Source of the DNA: SMBSF63 sp034003545
Lineage (GTDB): Bacteria; Chloroflexota; Anaerolineae; Anaerolineales; Anaerolineaceae
Length of the DNA stretch: 54,240 bases
NCBI GenBank assembly: GCA_964447155.1
Contig: CAYURM010000021.1
Coordinates: 1-54,240 of the forward strand
Direction of reading: 5' to 3'
Below the pieces are notes generated by a model, which was not told the origin of the DNA, made no database searches, and saw nothing but the letters and a program-made list of their open reading frames with translations. Below, one piece after another: positions 39,073-47,045 of this stretch (positions are counted from its first letter, which is position 1; each line of letters starts with the position of its first letter). Position numbers and translations under genes: made by a program.

Positions 39073-39474
39073 ATGGTATTGCGTGAAGAACGATTAAAAA
39101 TTTTGGAAATGCTGCAGGATGGCAAGCTCACTGCCGAGCAGGCCGAGGGCTTGCTGCAGGCGCTTGGGGATGAAAAACCAGGAGAAGGTGCTGGAAATCA
39201 GGAAAAAGGCACTTTTTCTGGCGGTGGAAATCGCGAAAAACGCTGGTTCCGTGTGGTGGTAACCGATACAGACTCTGGAAAGACGCGGGTCAACGTACGC
39301 ATGCCTCTGGGCATTGTGAACGCCGGGCTTAAAATGGGGCGGCGATTCGCTCCTGAAATTGAAGGTCTCGACCTTGCTGATTTGATGGAAATGATCCAGG
39401 ACGGTGCTGAAGGCCGGGTGGTAGATGTGTATGATGACGAAGATGGCGAGCACGTAGAGGTATTCATCGAGTGA
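39073..39474 (+). CDS. SHOCT-like domain protein, DUF2089 partner
   Basis: A 133-residue protein. Residues 1-32 (REERLKILEMLQDGKLTAEQ) form the SHOCT-like/YvlB N-terminal helix pair. A Gly-rich linker (36-52) is followed by RWFRVVVTDTDSGKTRVNV and PLGIVNAGLKMG, a pattern of beta strands seen in DUF4097/toast-rack-related proteins. The acidic C-terminus ends YDDEDGEHVEVFIE. It is probably a cytoplasmic partner of the upstream DNA-binding protein. GAGGTG precedes the ATG. A weak hairpin with T run (about 39500) follows. Function is unknown; LiaX/YvlB relatives act in envelope-stress signalling. Confidence 0.82.
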   Translation: MVLREERLKILEMLQDGKLTAEQAEGLLQALGDEKPGEGAGNQEKGTFSGGGNREKRWFRVVVTDTDSGKTRVNVRMPLGIVNAGLKMGRRFAPEIEGLDLADLMEMIQDGAEGRVVDVYDDEDGEHVEVFIE

Positions 39475-39587
39475 TGTAGTCCCCATTATTGATAACAGCA
39501 GAAAAAAAGACGGCTTTTTGCGCAACCAATCATGAATTTGGCCGTATTATATCGTGGCGTCAATATTTGAAAATAAGGCGGTAAGAA

Positions 39588-40868
39588 ATGGCAGCAAGTT
39601 CAGACAACAGAGGATGGTTCCGGTCGTTTGCTCCAATATGGATTGGACAGGCATTTTCTCTGGCAGGCTCAAGAATTGTGCAGTTTGCTCTGGTGTGGTG
39701 GTTAACAGAGCTGACCGGTTCGGCAACCGTACTGGCAACGGCGACGATGGTGGCGATGGTACCTGAGATCATCCTGGGGCCAATTGCCGGGGCGTACGTG
39801 GACCGCTGGAACCGCAAGCGGGTGATGATCGCGGCGGACACATTCATCGCGCTGGCATCCCTGTGGCTGGCCTATCAGTTCTGGGCGGGGACGATGCAGG
39901 TGTGGTATGTGTATGTGGTCATGCTGGTACGTTCCTTTGGCGGGATGTTCCATTACCCGGCGATGACGGCCTCCACCACATTGATGGTGCCCAACAAACA
40001 TCTCTCGCGGTTGGCGGGAGCCAACCAGACCCTGAATGGTACGTTGTCGATTGTGGCGCCGGTGCTGGGTGCGCTGCTGATGTCCCTGATGGATCTGCAT
40101 TTTGTGATGCTGGTGGATGTGGGCACAGCGATGTTGGCCGTGCTGCCTTTGATTTTTGTTTTCATCCCCCAGCCAGAGAAGAAAGAAGGTACGGGAAACC
40201 CTGCCTCCATCTGGTCTGACATCAAGGATGCTTTCCATTACCTGCGCGGCTGGAAAGGGATGATGGCAATTATTGGCCTGGCGATGATCTTCAAGATTGC
40301 CCTGACGCCGGCTTTCTCCCTGCTTCCGCTGCTGGTTCAGGAGCATTTTAATGGCGGGGCGGGGGAATACAGTGCTGTTGAAGCTGCTGCCGGGGTAGGC
40401 ATTCTGGTGGGCGGCTTGTTGCTCAGCGTGTGGGGCGGTTTTAAAAAGAAAGTTTACAGCATTATGCTGGGGTTGTTTGGTATTGGTGTCGGGATATTCT
40501 TGCTGGGTATGCTGCCTGGCGGGGCAATTCAATCAGCCGTGATGTTGGTTTTCTTCATTGGGTTGATGGTCCCTATTGTGGATGGTCCGCTGATGGCGCT
40601 GCTGCAGGGTACGATTGCCCCGGAGATGCAGGGGCGGGTGTTCTCTTTGGCAGGCAGTTTGTTTATGCTGACTTCGCCTGTTGGTCTGGCGATTGCCGGG
40701 CCGGTTTCGGATGCCTTTGGTTTGCAGGTTTGGTATCTGGCAGCGGGAATATTGTGTGCGGGATGCGGCGTGGCAGGGGTTCTGCTGCCTGTGATTCATT
40801 CGGTAGAAGAGGATGGGGAAGCGCATGCCGAAAGGCAGGCGGGAATTCCCGTTGAAGTAGAAGTGTAG
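39588..40868 (+). CDS. MFS efflux transporter, paralogue 1
   Basis: A 426-residue protein with twelve predicted helices of the MFS_3/drug-efflux type (EntS-like). Helix-1 FAPIWIGQAFSLAGSRIVQF, the loop-2/3 signature GAYVDRWNRKRVMIAADT and the late APEMQGRVFSLAGSLF are landmarks. It would export a small lipophilic compound by proton antiport; substrate unknown. The C-terminus ends in an acidic tail. It is a paralogue of the next gene, sharing the GA.VDRWNR(K/R)RVMIAAD and APEMQGRVF strings. The ribosome-binding site is weak (GGCGGTAAG). A strong terminator separates the two. Confidence 0.9.
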   Translation: MAASSDNRGWFRSFAPIWIGQAFSLAGSRIVQFALVWWLTELTGSATVLATATMVAMVPEIILGPIAGAYVDRWNRKRVMIAADTFIALASLWLAYQFWAGTMQVWYVYVVMLVRSFGGMFHYPAMTASTTLMVPNKHLSRLAGANQTLNGTLSIVAPVLGALLMSLMDLHFVMLVDVGTAMLAVLPLIFVFIPQPEKKEGTGNPASIWSDIKDAFHYLRGWKGMMAIIGLAMIFKIALTPAFSLLPLLVQEHFNGGAGEYSAVEAAAGVGILVGGLLLSVWGGFKKKVYSIMLGLFGIGVGIFLLGMLPGGAIQSAVMLVFFIGLMVPIVDGPLMALLQGTIAPEMQGRVFSLAGSLFMLTSPVGLAIAGPVSDAFGLQVWYLAAGILCAGCGVAGVLLPVIHSVEEDGEAHAERQAGIPVEVEV

Positions 40869-40890
40869 AGAAAGCGATATGGGTAGTGAG

Positions 40891-40928
40891 CAAAAAGAGA
40901 CGAGGTTTTCTTCGTCTCTTTTTGTTTT
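40891..40928. terminator. Bidirectional-looking terminator
   Basis: CAAAAAGAGACGA (40891-40903) pairs perfectly with TCGTCTCTTTTTG (40912-40924), followed by TTTT. It has A-rich and T-rich flanks on both sides. Confidence 0.88.
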
Positions 40929-41109
40929 GATGGGGGATTTCCCCTGATTTTGATTGATTCCCCCGAAATTCACTCAAAGTTAAACCGTTTTGATGCCTCC
41001 TGTTTCGTAAAATATGTATGCTGGGTAGTTTTTAACACGCTGCCCGGTAAAAAATAACCTGGCATGGCAGACATTTATACGCCGCACAGCAGCAAGCAGG
41101 TAAAACGTT

Positions 41110-42354
41110 ATGATATTTTCTTCAAAAATAATTGCAGCATCAACCGCAGAAAATTGGCGCAAACCGTTCTTTTTGATCTGGACGGGCCAGTCCGTTTCCC
41201 TGTTGGGCAGCCAACTGGTGCAGTTTGCCTTGATCTGGTGGCTGACGGTGAAAACCGGATCGGCGACCATGCTGGCGTTTGCATCTTTCTTTTCCTATTT
41301 GCCAGAAGTAATTTTGGCTCCGTTTGCCGGGGCGCTGGTGGATCGCTGGAACCGGCGCAGGGTAATGATTGCTGCGGACGGAAGCATTGCCCTGGTGACA
41401 GGGATGGTGGCCGTGCTTTTCTGGCTGGGATGGGTGCAGATTTGGCATGTGTTTGTGGTGCTATTTCTGCGTTCTTTGGGCAGTCTTTTTCATTGGACGG
41501 CGATGAAGGCTTCCACGTCGATGATGGTGCCGGAAGAGCATCTGGCGCGCATTGCGGGAATTAACCAGGCGGTATATGGCGGGGTCAATATTGCCGGGCC
41601 TGCCCTGGGAGCCTTGCTGCTGGGGGTGATGCCCATTTTTGGGGTGCTGTTTATTGATGTGGGCACAGCCTTGCTGGCGATCATCCCGCTGCTGTTTGTG
41701 CTCATTCCCCAGCCGCAGGAATCCAAGGAAGCGGTGACGGTGCGCAGCGTGCTGGTGGATGTGCGTGAGGGACTGCAGTTTGTGCTTTCCTGGCGCGGAC
41801 TGTCCGTGCTGCTGGTGATGGCGGTGATGTGTAATTTCTTCTTTACGCCTTTGTTTACCATCCTGCCAATTTTGGTGACGGATTTCTTCAAGGGGGGTGT
41901 GTATCAGCTTGGCTGGATTGAATCCGCGTGGGGGGTGGGGGTGGTGGCCGGCGGTTTGATCCTGGGAGCATGGGGCGGGTTCAAACGCAAGATCACTTCT
42001 GTGCTGGCCGGGTTGATCGGGATGGGGCTGGGCATGCTGCTGGTGTGGCTGGCTCCGGCGGATTTATTTGTGCTGGCGCTGGTGGGGATGGCTTTCGCTG
42101 GCGTGAGCCATCCGATCACAAATGGGCCTTTTCATGCGATCATTCAAAGCCGGGTGGCTCCGGAGATGCAGGGGCGGGTGTTCACCCTGGTCGCCAGCCT
42201 GGCGACGGCGGCAGTGCCGCTTTCGATGCTGGCAGCTGGCCCGGCGGCGGATGCCTTCGGCCCGCGGGTGTTATATGCCTTTGGCGGGGCGGGTTGTTTG
42301 CTGATGGGAGTGGCCGGCTTTTTCATGCCCGCCATGCAGCATCTGGAAGATTGA
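41110..42354 (+). CDS. MFS efflux transporter, paralogue 2
   Basis: A 414-residue twelve-helix transporter of the same MFS_3 type as the upstream gene. Shared landmarks are FFLIWTGQSVSLLGSQLVQF, GALVDRWNRRRVMIAADG and APEMQGRVF. The two genes stand in tandem with their own ribosome-binding site and an intervening terminator, so they are probably regulated separately. Substrate unknown; a drug- or metabolite-efflux role fits the family. The start codon follows CAGGTAAAAC. The long intervening gap (40929-41109) has no other gene. Confidence 0.9.
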   Translation: MIFSSKIIAASTAENWRKPFFLIWTGQSVSLLGSQLVQFALIWWLTVKTGSATMLAFASFFSYLPEVILAPFAGALVDRWNRRRVMIAADGSIALVTGMVAVLFWLGWVQIWHVFVVLFLRSLGSLFHWTAMKASTSMMVPEEHLARIAGINQAVYGGVNIAGPALGALLLGVMPIFGVLFIDVGTALLAIIPLLFVLIPQPQESKEAVTVRSVLVDVREGLQFVLSWRGLSVLLVMAVMCNFFFTPLFTILPILVTDFFKGGVYQLGWIESAWGVGVVAGGLILGAWGGFKRKITSVLAGLIGMGLGMLLVWLAPADLFVLALVGMAFAGVSHPITNGPFHAIIQSRVAPEMQGRVFTLVASLATAAVPLSMLAAGPAADAFGPRVLYAFGGAGCLLMGVAGFFMPAMQHLED

Positions 42355-42389
42355 AAATAGAAAGGTTGAGGGGATGTAGGGGGAAATTT

Positions 42390-42419
42390 CAGCGAGCCGG
42401 TTGCGGAGCCGGCTCGCTG
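42390..42419. terminator. Convergent GC-rich terminator hairpin
   Basis: CAGCGAGCCGG (42390-42400) pairs with CCGGCTCGCTG (42409-42419), 8-base loop, between the MFS and rhomboid genes. It lacks a long T run but is a strong stem. Confidence 0.65.
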
Positions 42420-42425
42420 GTTGAT

Positions 42426-43205
42426 TTAAATCAAAATCGCTTTGCCCGCCGCCAGCAGGGCGAAGACGATGACGACGGTTCCCACCACCAGGGCAAAATC
42501 GCGCGCAGGGCGCTGGTCAAAAACGTGATAGCCGTCCGAGATTTGTTTCAGGCCTAACTGCGGTCCGCCGAACCAGCCGATTGCCAGTCCGCCTAGCAAG
42601 CCGCCGAGATGGCCGAAATTATCGATGCCTGCCGAGAGACCGAGGGCCAGGTTGACCAGGATGGTGGTAGCAATATTGGTCAATGCGCCGCGCGGGTTGA
42701 CGAAGAAGCGCCGGTTGCGATAGATGAGCATGGCATAGGCGGCTACCAGACCGAAGATGGCTGTGGAAGCGCCTAAAGAATTTGCGGCAGTGAAAAGATA
42801 GGAAAGTACATTGCCGGTAAAAGCGGTAGCGAGATAAAGCGCCAGGAAGCGCCCGCTGCCGTAATGTTTTTCCAGTCCGGGGCCGATGCGGGAGAGAAAA
42901 TACATATTGAAACCGATGTGCAGCAGCGAACCGTGCAGCAGAACGGGGGTCAGCAGCCGCCAGACCTGTCCCTGCAGGATAAAGGCATTGATCTTCATTC
43001 CCCAATAGGCGAAATAATCTGCACGGAGGAGGAGATTGCTGGCCGATTGCAAGAGATAAACCAATACGGTAATGCCAATGATCGCCCAGGTGACCCACAC
43101 CCGGTTCAGCGGCGGGTGGATGATGATTGGCGCGGCTGGCGGAGGAGTATCCGCAGGGTTTTCGGGAGGATAGTCATTCGGGCCGGTGGGGAGGATTGGG
43201 TTCAT
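42426..43205 (-). CDS. Rhomboid family intramembrane serine protease
   Basis: A 259-residue membrane protein. After a Pro-rich cytoplasmic tail (1-33) come about six helices. The rhomboid signatures are HIGFNMYFL (His96, Asn100) in the second helix group, the catalytic Ser147 in NSLGASTAIFG, and His199 in NFGHLGGLLGG, giving the Ser-His dyad. Rhomboids cleave helices in or near the membrane, often in signalling or quality control; the substrate here is unknown. Its ATG overlaps the stop of guanylate kinase by four bases (ATGA), so the two are translationally coupled, an odd pairing. Confidence 0.92.
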   Translation of the reverse strand: MNPILPTGPNDYPPENPADTPPPAAPIIIHPPLNRVWVTWAIIGITVLVYLLQSASNLLLRADYFAYWGMKINAFILQGQVWRLLTPVLLHGSLLHIGFNMYFLSRIGPGLEKHYGSGRFLALYLATAFTGNVLSYLFTAANSLGASTAIFGLVAAYAMLIYRNRRFFVNPRGALTNIATTILVNLALGLSAGIDNFGHLGGLLGGLAIGWFGGPQLGLKQISDGYHVFDQRPARDFALVVGTVVIVFALLAAGKAILI

Positions 43206-43837
43206 AGGGTGATCTTTCGGGGGTCGACGCGCAGGTGTTCGGCTTCGATGATCGCGACGATCTGGTCTGCGGCCTGCTCCAGTTTGTCCTGGGCATTGGT
43301 GACCACGTAGTCAAATTCGGGGATGCGTTCCAGCTCCTGTTTGGCGGTGGCAACGCGCAGTTGCAGGCTTTCCGGTGTTTCGCTGCGCCGTTCTTCCAGG
43401 CGTTGATACCATTCCTGCTCACAGGCGGGGACGAGGAAGATGAGGATGGCTTCCGGGCAGAGCTGGCGCACGTAGGTTGCGCCCTGTACATCCAGGCGCA
43501 TGATCACGTCTTTACCGCTGGACAGGGCCTGACGAACCTGGTCTTTGGGAACGCCTTTATACTGGTCGTAGACAACGGCGTATTCGATCAGTTCATCCTC
43601 GGCAATCATTCGTTCAAATTCTTCCGTTGAGACAAAGAAATAATTGACGCCATGAACTTCGTCCTCGCGCGGGGCGCGGTCGGTGGCGGTGATCACAAAA
43701 TGGAAGGGCAGACGCAGTTTTTGCAGGGAGTGCAGCACAGCATCCTTGCCAACGCCGGACGGTCCAGAAATGACAACCAGCAGGGGCTGCGGGTGGAGTA
43801 CATCGAATGATATTTTTTGTTTGGGGGGGGTGGTCAT
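43202..43837 (-). CDS. gmk: Guanylate kinase
   Basis: A 211-residue enzyme that phosphorylates GMP to GDP using ATP. P-loop GPSGVGKD is at 25-32. The GMP-binding TATDRAPREDEVHGVNYFF and the EYAVVYDQYKGVPKDQV region are characteristic, with the later RLDVQGA and the lid-type RRSETPESLQLR. It has a 15-residue N-terminal extension compared with most Gmk. It leads the operon with the rhomboid gene. The gmk gene often sits with rpoZ and priA or with yicC; neither is seen here. AAGAGGC precedes the ATG. Function is confident. Confidence 0.96.
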   Translation of the reverse strand: MTTPPKQKISFDVLHPQPLLVVISGPSGVGKDAVLHSLQKLRLPFHFVITATDRAPREDEVHGVNYFFVSTEEFERMIAEDELIEYAVVYDQYKGVPKDQVRQALSSGKDVIMRLDVQGATYVRQLCPEAILIFLVPACEQEWYQRLEERRSETPESLQLRVATAKQELERIPEFDYVVTNAQDKLEQAADQIVAIIEAEHLRVDPRKITL

Positions 43838-43875
43838 TGTCGTTGCCTCTTCCTGTTCAGTTTCTAAGTGATATG

Positions 43876-43883
43876 ATTATAAT
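43876..43883. promoter_or_regulatory. Symmetric ATTATAAT element between divergent genes
   Basis: ATTATAAT is its own reverse complement, so a TATAAT -10 box can be read on both strands (43878-43883 plus, 43876-43881 minus) between gmk and the FmdB gene. The -35 matches are weak on both sides. Confidence 0.45.
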
Positions 43884-43929
43884 GGATATCGGAAGATTTT
43901 CAGTTAATAAACACTTGTGAGAGAGAAGC

Positions 43930-44307
43930 ATGCCCAATTATGGTTATCGTTGTATAGATTGCAAACGTAAATTTGAGGTTTTTCAGACCTATGCGGCTTA
44001 TGGCAAGGAGGCGGTTATCTGCCCGCACTGCCAGAGCAGCAATGTGCGGCGCAAGTTCAACCGCGTGCGGGTGAAGAGCGGCGGCCACAGCCGTCTGGAA
44101 GCCATGGCGGATCCATCCCGCCTGGCGGGGATCGATGAAGACCCGCGTGCATTGGGTTCGATGATGCGCGAGATGCAGCAGGAGTTGGGGGAGGAGATGG
44201 GCGGCGAATTTGACGAGGTGGTTGACCGCCTGAACAAGGGGCAGTCTCCGGATGATATTGAGAGCGAGATGCCGGATTTGGGGGCGGAGGGAGATACCCC
44301 TTTCTAA
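43930..44307 (+). CDS. FmdB-family zinc-ribbon protein
   Basis: A 125-residue protein. The first 45 residues are the FmdB/CxxC_CxxC_SSSS zinc ribbon (MPNYGYRCIDCKRKFEVF with the second pair in ICPHCQSSNVRR). The rest is acidic and helical, with MMREMQQELGEEMGGEFDEV, ending DLGAEGDTPF. Small FmdB proteins have no settled function; some are presumed regulators. GAGAGAGAAG precedes the ATG. It is divergent from gmk and monocistronic. A palindromic repeat follows at 44381. Confidence 0.9.
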   Translation: MPNYGYRCIDCKRKFEVFQTYAAYGKEAVICPHCQSSNVRRKFNRVRVKSGGHSRLEAMADPSRLAGIDEDPRALGSMMREMQQELGEEMGGEFDEVVDRLNKGQSPDDIESEMPDLGAEGDTPF

Positions 44308-44380
44308 CCCTGACGCTGTGGGGACTGTGTGCCCTCAGCATTGTAGCAACCTTGCTGTCAATCGTTTCCGTATGCACGCG

Positions 44381-44407
44381 GTAACCACTAAAGTGGTTAT
44401 TACAATT
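44381..44407. repeat. Palindrome AACCACTAAAGTGGTT
   Basis: At 44383-44398, the exact complement of AACCACTTTAGTGGTT at 36375-36390. Read on the minus strand the left flank is ATTGTAATA against ATTGTAGTA at 36367, so flanks as well as core are shared. Confidence 0.75.
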
Positions 44408-44464
44408 ACTCGTTATATCTGAACGAAATTGTTCGCGGGGGAACCTTTTCCAAAGGAATCTGCC

Positions 44465-45739
44465 TTACTCAATCGCTTTTAGCAAATCATCAAATGAATT
44501 CATTCTGCCCATACGGCGCACGAAGACGGCCAGGGAGTCGCTTTGGGCGCGCAGTTGGCGCACAGCCGGGCCGACGGGGTCGCTGCCGGCGGCACCGCCG
44601 GGCTGGTCGGCATAAGCGCCGTGGAAGGCGAAATATGCCTGGTTCAGGCGGCGGATGTGGTAGCCATTTTCCCACAGGAACTGGCGGCGGGTTTCCATAT
44701 AGGCTTCGGCTTCCTCGATCTTGCCCCCGGCCAGCAGCTCATCCACGGTAATGCGGGTTTCATGCATTTCCGCACGGAAATCGAAGGCCGGTTCTTCTGG
44801 CGGTTCCATGTCTTCGATACTTATGGCGGTATCCTCTTCGACAGGAGCGGGCGGCAGTTCCGGCGGCATATATTCGGGGTAATACCGGGCGATGACGGCA
44901 TCCCGGATCTCTTTGCCGGCAATATTGGCGGTGGTCTCGTTCATTGTGCGCAGTTCGGGGGTAGTGTCGTAATTCATGCCCAACGGGCGCAGGGTGAGGA
45001 AGTTGTGCATCCATTCATGGGCAATCACTTCAATATACCAGGGCAGGTTGCTGGTCTGCTGCACCATCGTGGGGTAAGCGCCCATCCCGCCAATTGGTTC
45101 CACCAGGGCAGACACATTCATGTCGGTTTCCACAGCGTTCTCCAGGGCGATGATTTCGTCCAGGGTCAGGTCGGTGATCAGGGAAATGTTCGCATCCTGC
45201 TGGATCGTGTCACGCGGGGAGACGATCAGCACCACCGGCAGGGGGGTGGCATGGAAAAGCACTGGCGGGACAGGCTGACCGGCAGCGGTCAGGCGGGCTT
45301 CGGCCAGCAGCTCGCTGACCTGCTGCTGAAGGATGGTTTCACAGATAGGGGAGATGATAGCGTCGATGTAATAGTAGTCAGCCAGGTCATCCTTGAGGGG
45401 TTGGGTGGTCAGGTCAGGGTTGGTCTCGGCCGGGTCGCTGTAGATGATTTCCAGAGCAGATTCGAATTGATTGATGGCGCGGGTGAGCTCAATGCAATCT
45501 GTCACCAGGACGTGCTGCATTTCAACGGGGAGGTAGTCTGCCAGACCAAAGGCAGCCTGCTGGTTCTTGCGCAGGAAGGCATCCCAGATCCAGGTGGTGT
45601 AATTAAACTCGATCGAACGGGTGTATTTCCGTACCAGTTGCGCCCTGTTGTCCATCGGGACAGTGCTGGTTGTGGTCAGCAAAATGCTGGTGAGGATGAC
45701 GAAAATAAAATACAGGCGTTTTTTTAATTTTATCAACAC
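44465..45739 (-). CDS. Predicted HExxH zinc metallopeptidase, exported
   Basis: A 424-residue protein with an N-terminal export helix (residues about 6-28). The zinc motif HEWMH lies in IEVIAHEWMHNFL near residue 240. A downstream ETTANIAGKEI supplies a plausible third Glu ligand, the gluzincin arrangement. I recognise no exact family; it resembles predicted exported aminopeptidases in general layout. The substrate is unknown. The start is GTG at 45739, with no good ribosome-binding site, so it is uncertain; a TTG follows directly. It is monocistronic. The gap between it and the next gene on its right (45740-46022) holds nothing recognisable. Confidence 0.78.
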   Translation of the reverse strand: MLIKLKKRLYFIFVILTSILLTTTSTVPMDNRAQLVRKYTRSIEFNYTTWIWDAFLRKNQQAAFGLADYLPVEMQHVLVTDCIELTRAINQFESALEIIYSDPAETNPDLTTQPLKDDLADYYYIDAIISPICETILQQQVSELLAEARLTAAGQPVPPVLFHATPLPVVLIVSPRDTIQQDANISLITDLTLDEIIALENAVETDMNVSALVEPIGGMGAYPTMVQQTSNLPWYIEVIAHEWMHNFLTLRPLGMNYDTTPELRTMNETTANIAGKEIRDAVIARYYPEYMPPELPPAPVEEDTAISIEDMEPPEEPAFDFRAEMHETRITVDELLAGGKIEEAEAYMETRRQFLWENGYHIRRLNQAYFAFHGAYADQPGGAAGSDPVGPAVRQLRAQSDSLAVFVRRMGRMNSFDDLLKAIE

Positions 45740-46022
45740 GTTTGGTTACCGTTATTGCTTAATGAATTTGGCCTATGGCATATCAATAAATTATACATGT
45801 TCTTCGGGAATCTCCTTGGTTTTCCACATGTAAGCTGTAAAAATGCATTTTGCAGACAAGCCACTTTGTGTGGTCGGGTTGTCACGAAGATTTATACCAA
45901 ATCTAAATTCTCAACAATTGTAGATGCCATCATGGCCCCCTGTTTATAAAGACAAGGAGCCATCCAGGTTTACTAATCCAACTTCTTCATTCTATTGCGC
46001 TGAATTTTTTTGATTGGGACGA

Positions 46023-46463
46023 TCAAGGAAAAATTTCATTAGCACGTGTATGACGTTTATTCCATGTCCAATAAATTGCACTCAATAGAAAAAACAGCCC
46101 TCCGACAATATAAAAATACCAGCCAGGCATGACCGGCATAAACCGGATTCCCAGGGTGAGCAGGCCTGCTATTACCCCGAATAGCCATCCTAAAGAAAAG
46201 CGTGCTTGTTCAACTTCATTGAATACCCTCTTACCGGTTTTACTAACAAGTAAGTAAATGCCAGGGATTAAACCCGCCATTGCAAGTAAAAACCAGGCTC
46301 CCAGCCAGGGAGTAACGACCAAAAATTTCTGCATTCGATAAACTTCCGCATAGACTGAGAAATCAAGATAGGTCATGACAAGCATGACTACTTGTACAGT
46401 CAAATAGACAGGCAAGATTTTGATTATCCGCTCTCTTTCTTTGTTAAAATCACCTTTTATCAT
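46023..46463 (-). CDS. PadR-linked four-helix membrane protein
   Basis: A 146-residue protein of unknown function with four hydrophobic segments: KILPVYLTVQVVMLVMTYL, VVTPWLGAWFLLAMAGLIPG, LGWLFGVIAGLLTLGI and WYFYIVGGLFFLLSAIYW. No catalytic motif. It follows the PadR regulator gene by 12 bp and has its own strong GGAGGAAG, so it is in the same operon. Small membrane proteins beside PadR genes are common and often feed back on the regulator or form part of the efflux complex. The role is inferred from neighbourhood. The ATG at 46463 is preferred to one four codons upstream. Confidence 0.7.
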   Translation of the reverse strand: MIKGDFNKERERIIKILPVYLTVQVVMLVMTYLDFSVYAEVYRMQKFLVVTPWLGAWFLLAMAGLIPGIYLLVSKTGKRVFNEVEQARFSLGWLFGVIAGLLTLGIRFMPVMPGWYFYIVGGLFFLLSAIYWTWNKRHTRANEIFP

Positions 46464-46475
46464 GACTTCCTCCAA

Positions 46476-46844
46476 TTATTGAACCAAATTCACTGCCGCT
46501 ATTCGAGAAGCAACCTCGGGCATTTCAAATACCCGAATATTACGTTCAATAAATTGCTTGAGCAGCCAGCAGCCTTTTTCGGTCAAGTGATAATATTTCC
46601 GATCTGGACCTTGATTGGAAGGCCTGGTCTCGCTGTCAACGATTCCGACTTCCTGGAAACGATTGAGTGCACGATAGATGCTGTTATCATCGACAGAAAT
46701 TGTTTTTTGGCTGATCTCTTCAATCAGTGATCCCATTTCAAAAGGATAACTGGAACGCTCATGAAGCAGCAATAAGATCCAAAAGCTTAACAACCCTTTC
46801 TTGTAAGTCGCTTCCCATTTCAACAATAAGTCTTCATCTTTCAT
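46476..46844 (-). CDS. PadR-family transcriptional regulator
   Basis: A 122-residue regulator. The winged helix reads GLLSFWILLLLHERSSYPFE, then SIYRALNRFQEVGIVDSE and GPDRKYYHLTEKG, the diagnostic PadR beta-wing. The last helix (LLKQFIERNIRVFEMPEV) is the dimerisation arm. PadR proteins usually repress a divergent efflux or detoxification operon and respond to small-molecule ligands. Here the divergent operon is the MacA/MacB-type exporter. A dyad overlapping its own promoter (46890-46907) is a candidate operator. AAGGAGG precedes the ATG. Confidence 0.9.
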   Translation of the reverse strand: MKDEDLLLKWEATYKKGLLSFWILLLLHERSSYPFEMGSLIEEISQKTISVDDNSIYRALNRFQEVGIVDSETRPSNQGPDRKYYHLTEKGCWLLKQFIERNIRVFEMPEVASRIAAVNLVQ

Positions 46845-46870
46845 TATTCCTCCTTTGGATTACTACTCCT

Positions 46871-46907
46871 ATAGTATAATAGTTTTCAAGAAAAGTCAAT
46901 ACTTTTC
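46871..46907 (-). promoter_or_regulatory. PadR promoter with candidate operator
   Basis: On the minus strand TTGACT (complement at 46894-46899), 17-base spacer and TACTAT (46871-46876). GAAAAGT (46890-46896) / ACTTTTC (46901-46907) with a four-base centre covers the -35 box and may be the operator. Confidence 0.6.
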
Positions 46908-47045
46908 GTGCTCCTTTGTTAATATACTCCCGATTGTTTTGGTGAAAAATCGATTAAAATAGAATGAAGAGTGTATTTTGATGGGAATCATAACGGGCTT
47001 TGTGAACAGCCTGAGGAAAGGAATCCTCAATTTGAGGTGGAAAGT

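Noticed and set aside
40980..41270. Minus-strand 96-codon frame overlapping the start of MFS paralogue 2
   Set aside because: Overlaps a supported gene on the other strand, has no ribosome-binding site and no recognisable protein pattern.
39588..42354. A recent identical duplication of the MFS genes
   Set aside because: The two proteins share landmarks but differ widely elsewhere, so the duplication is old and they are listed as separate paralogues.
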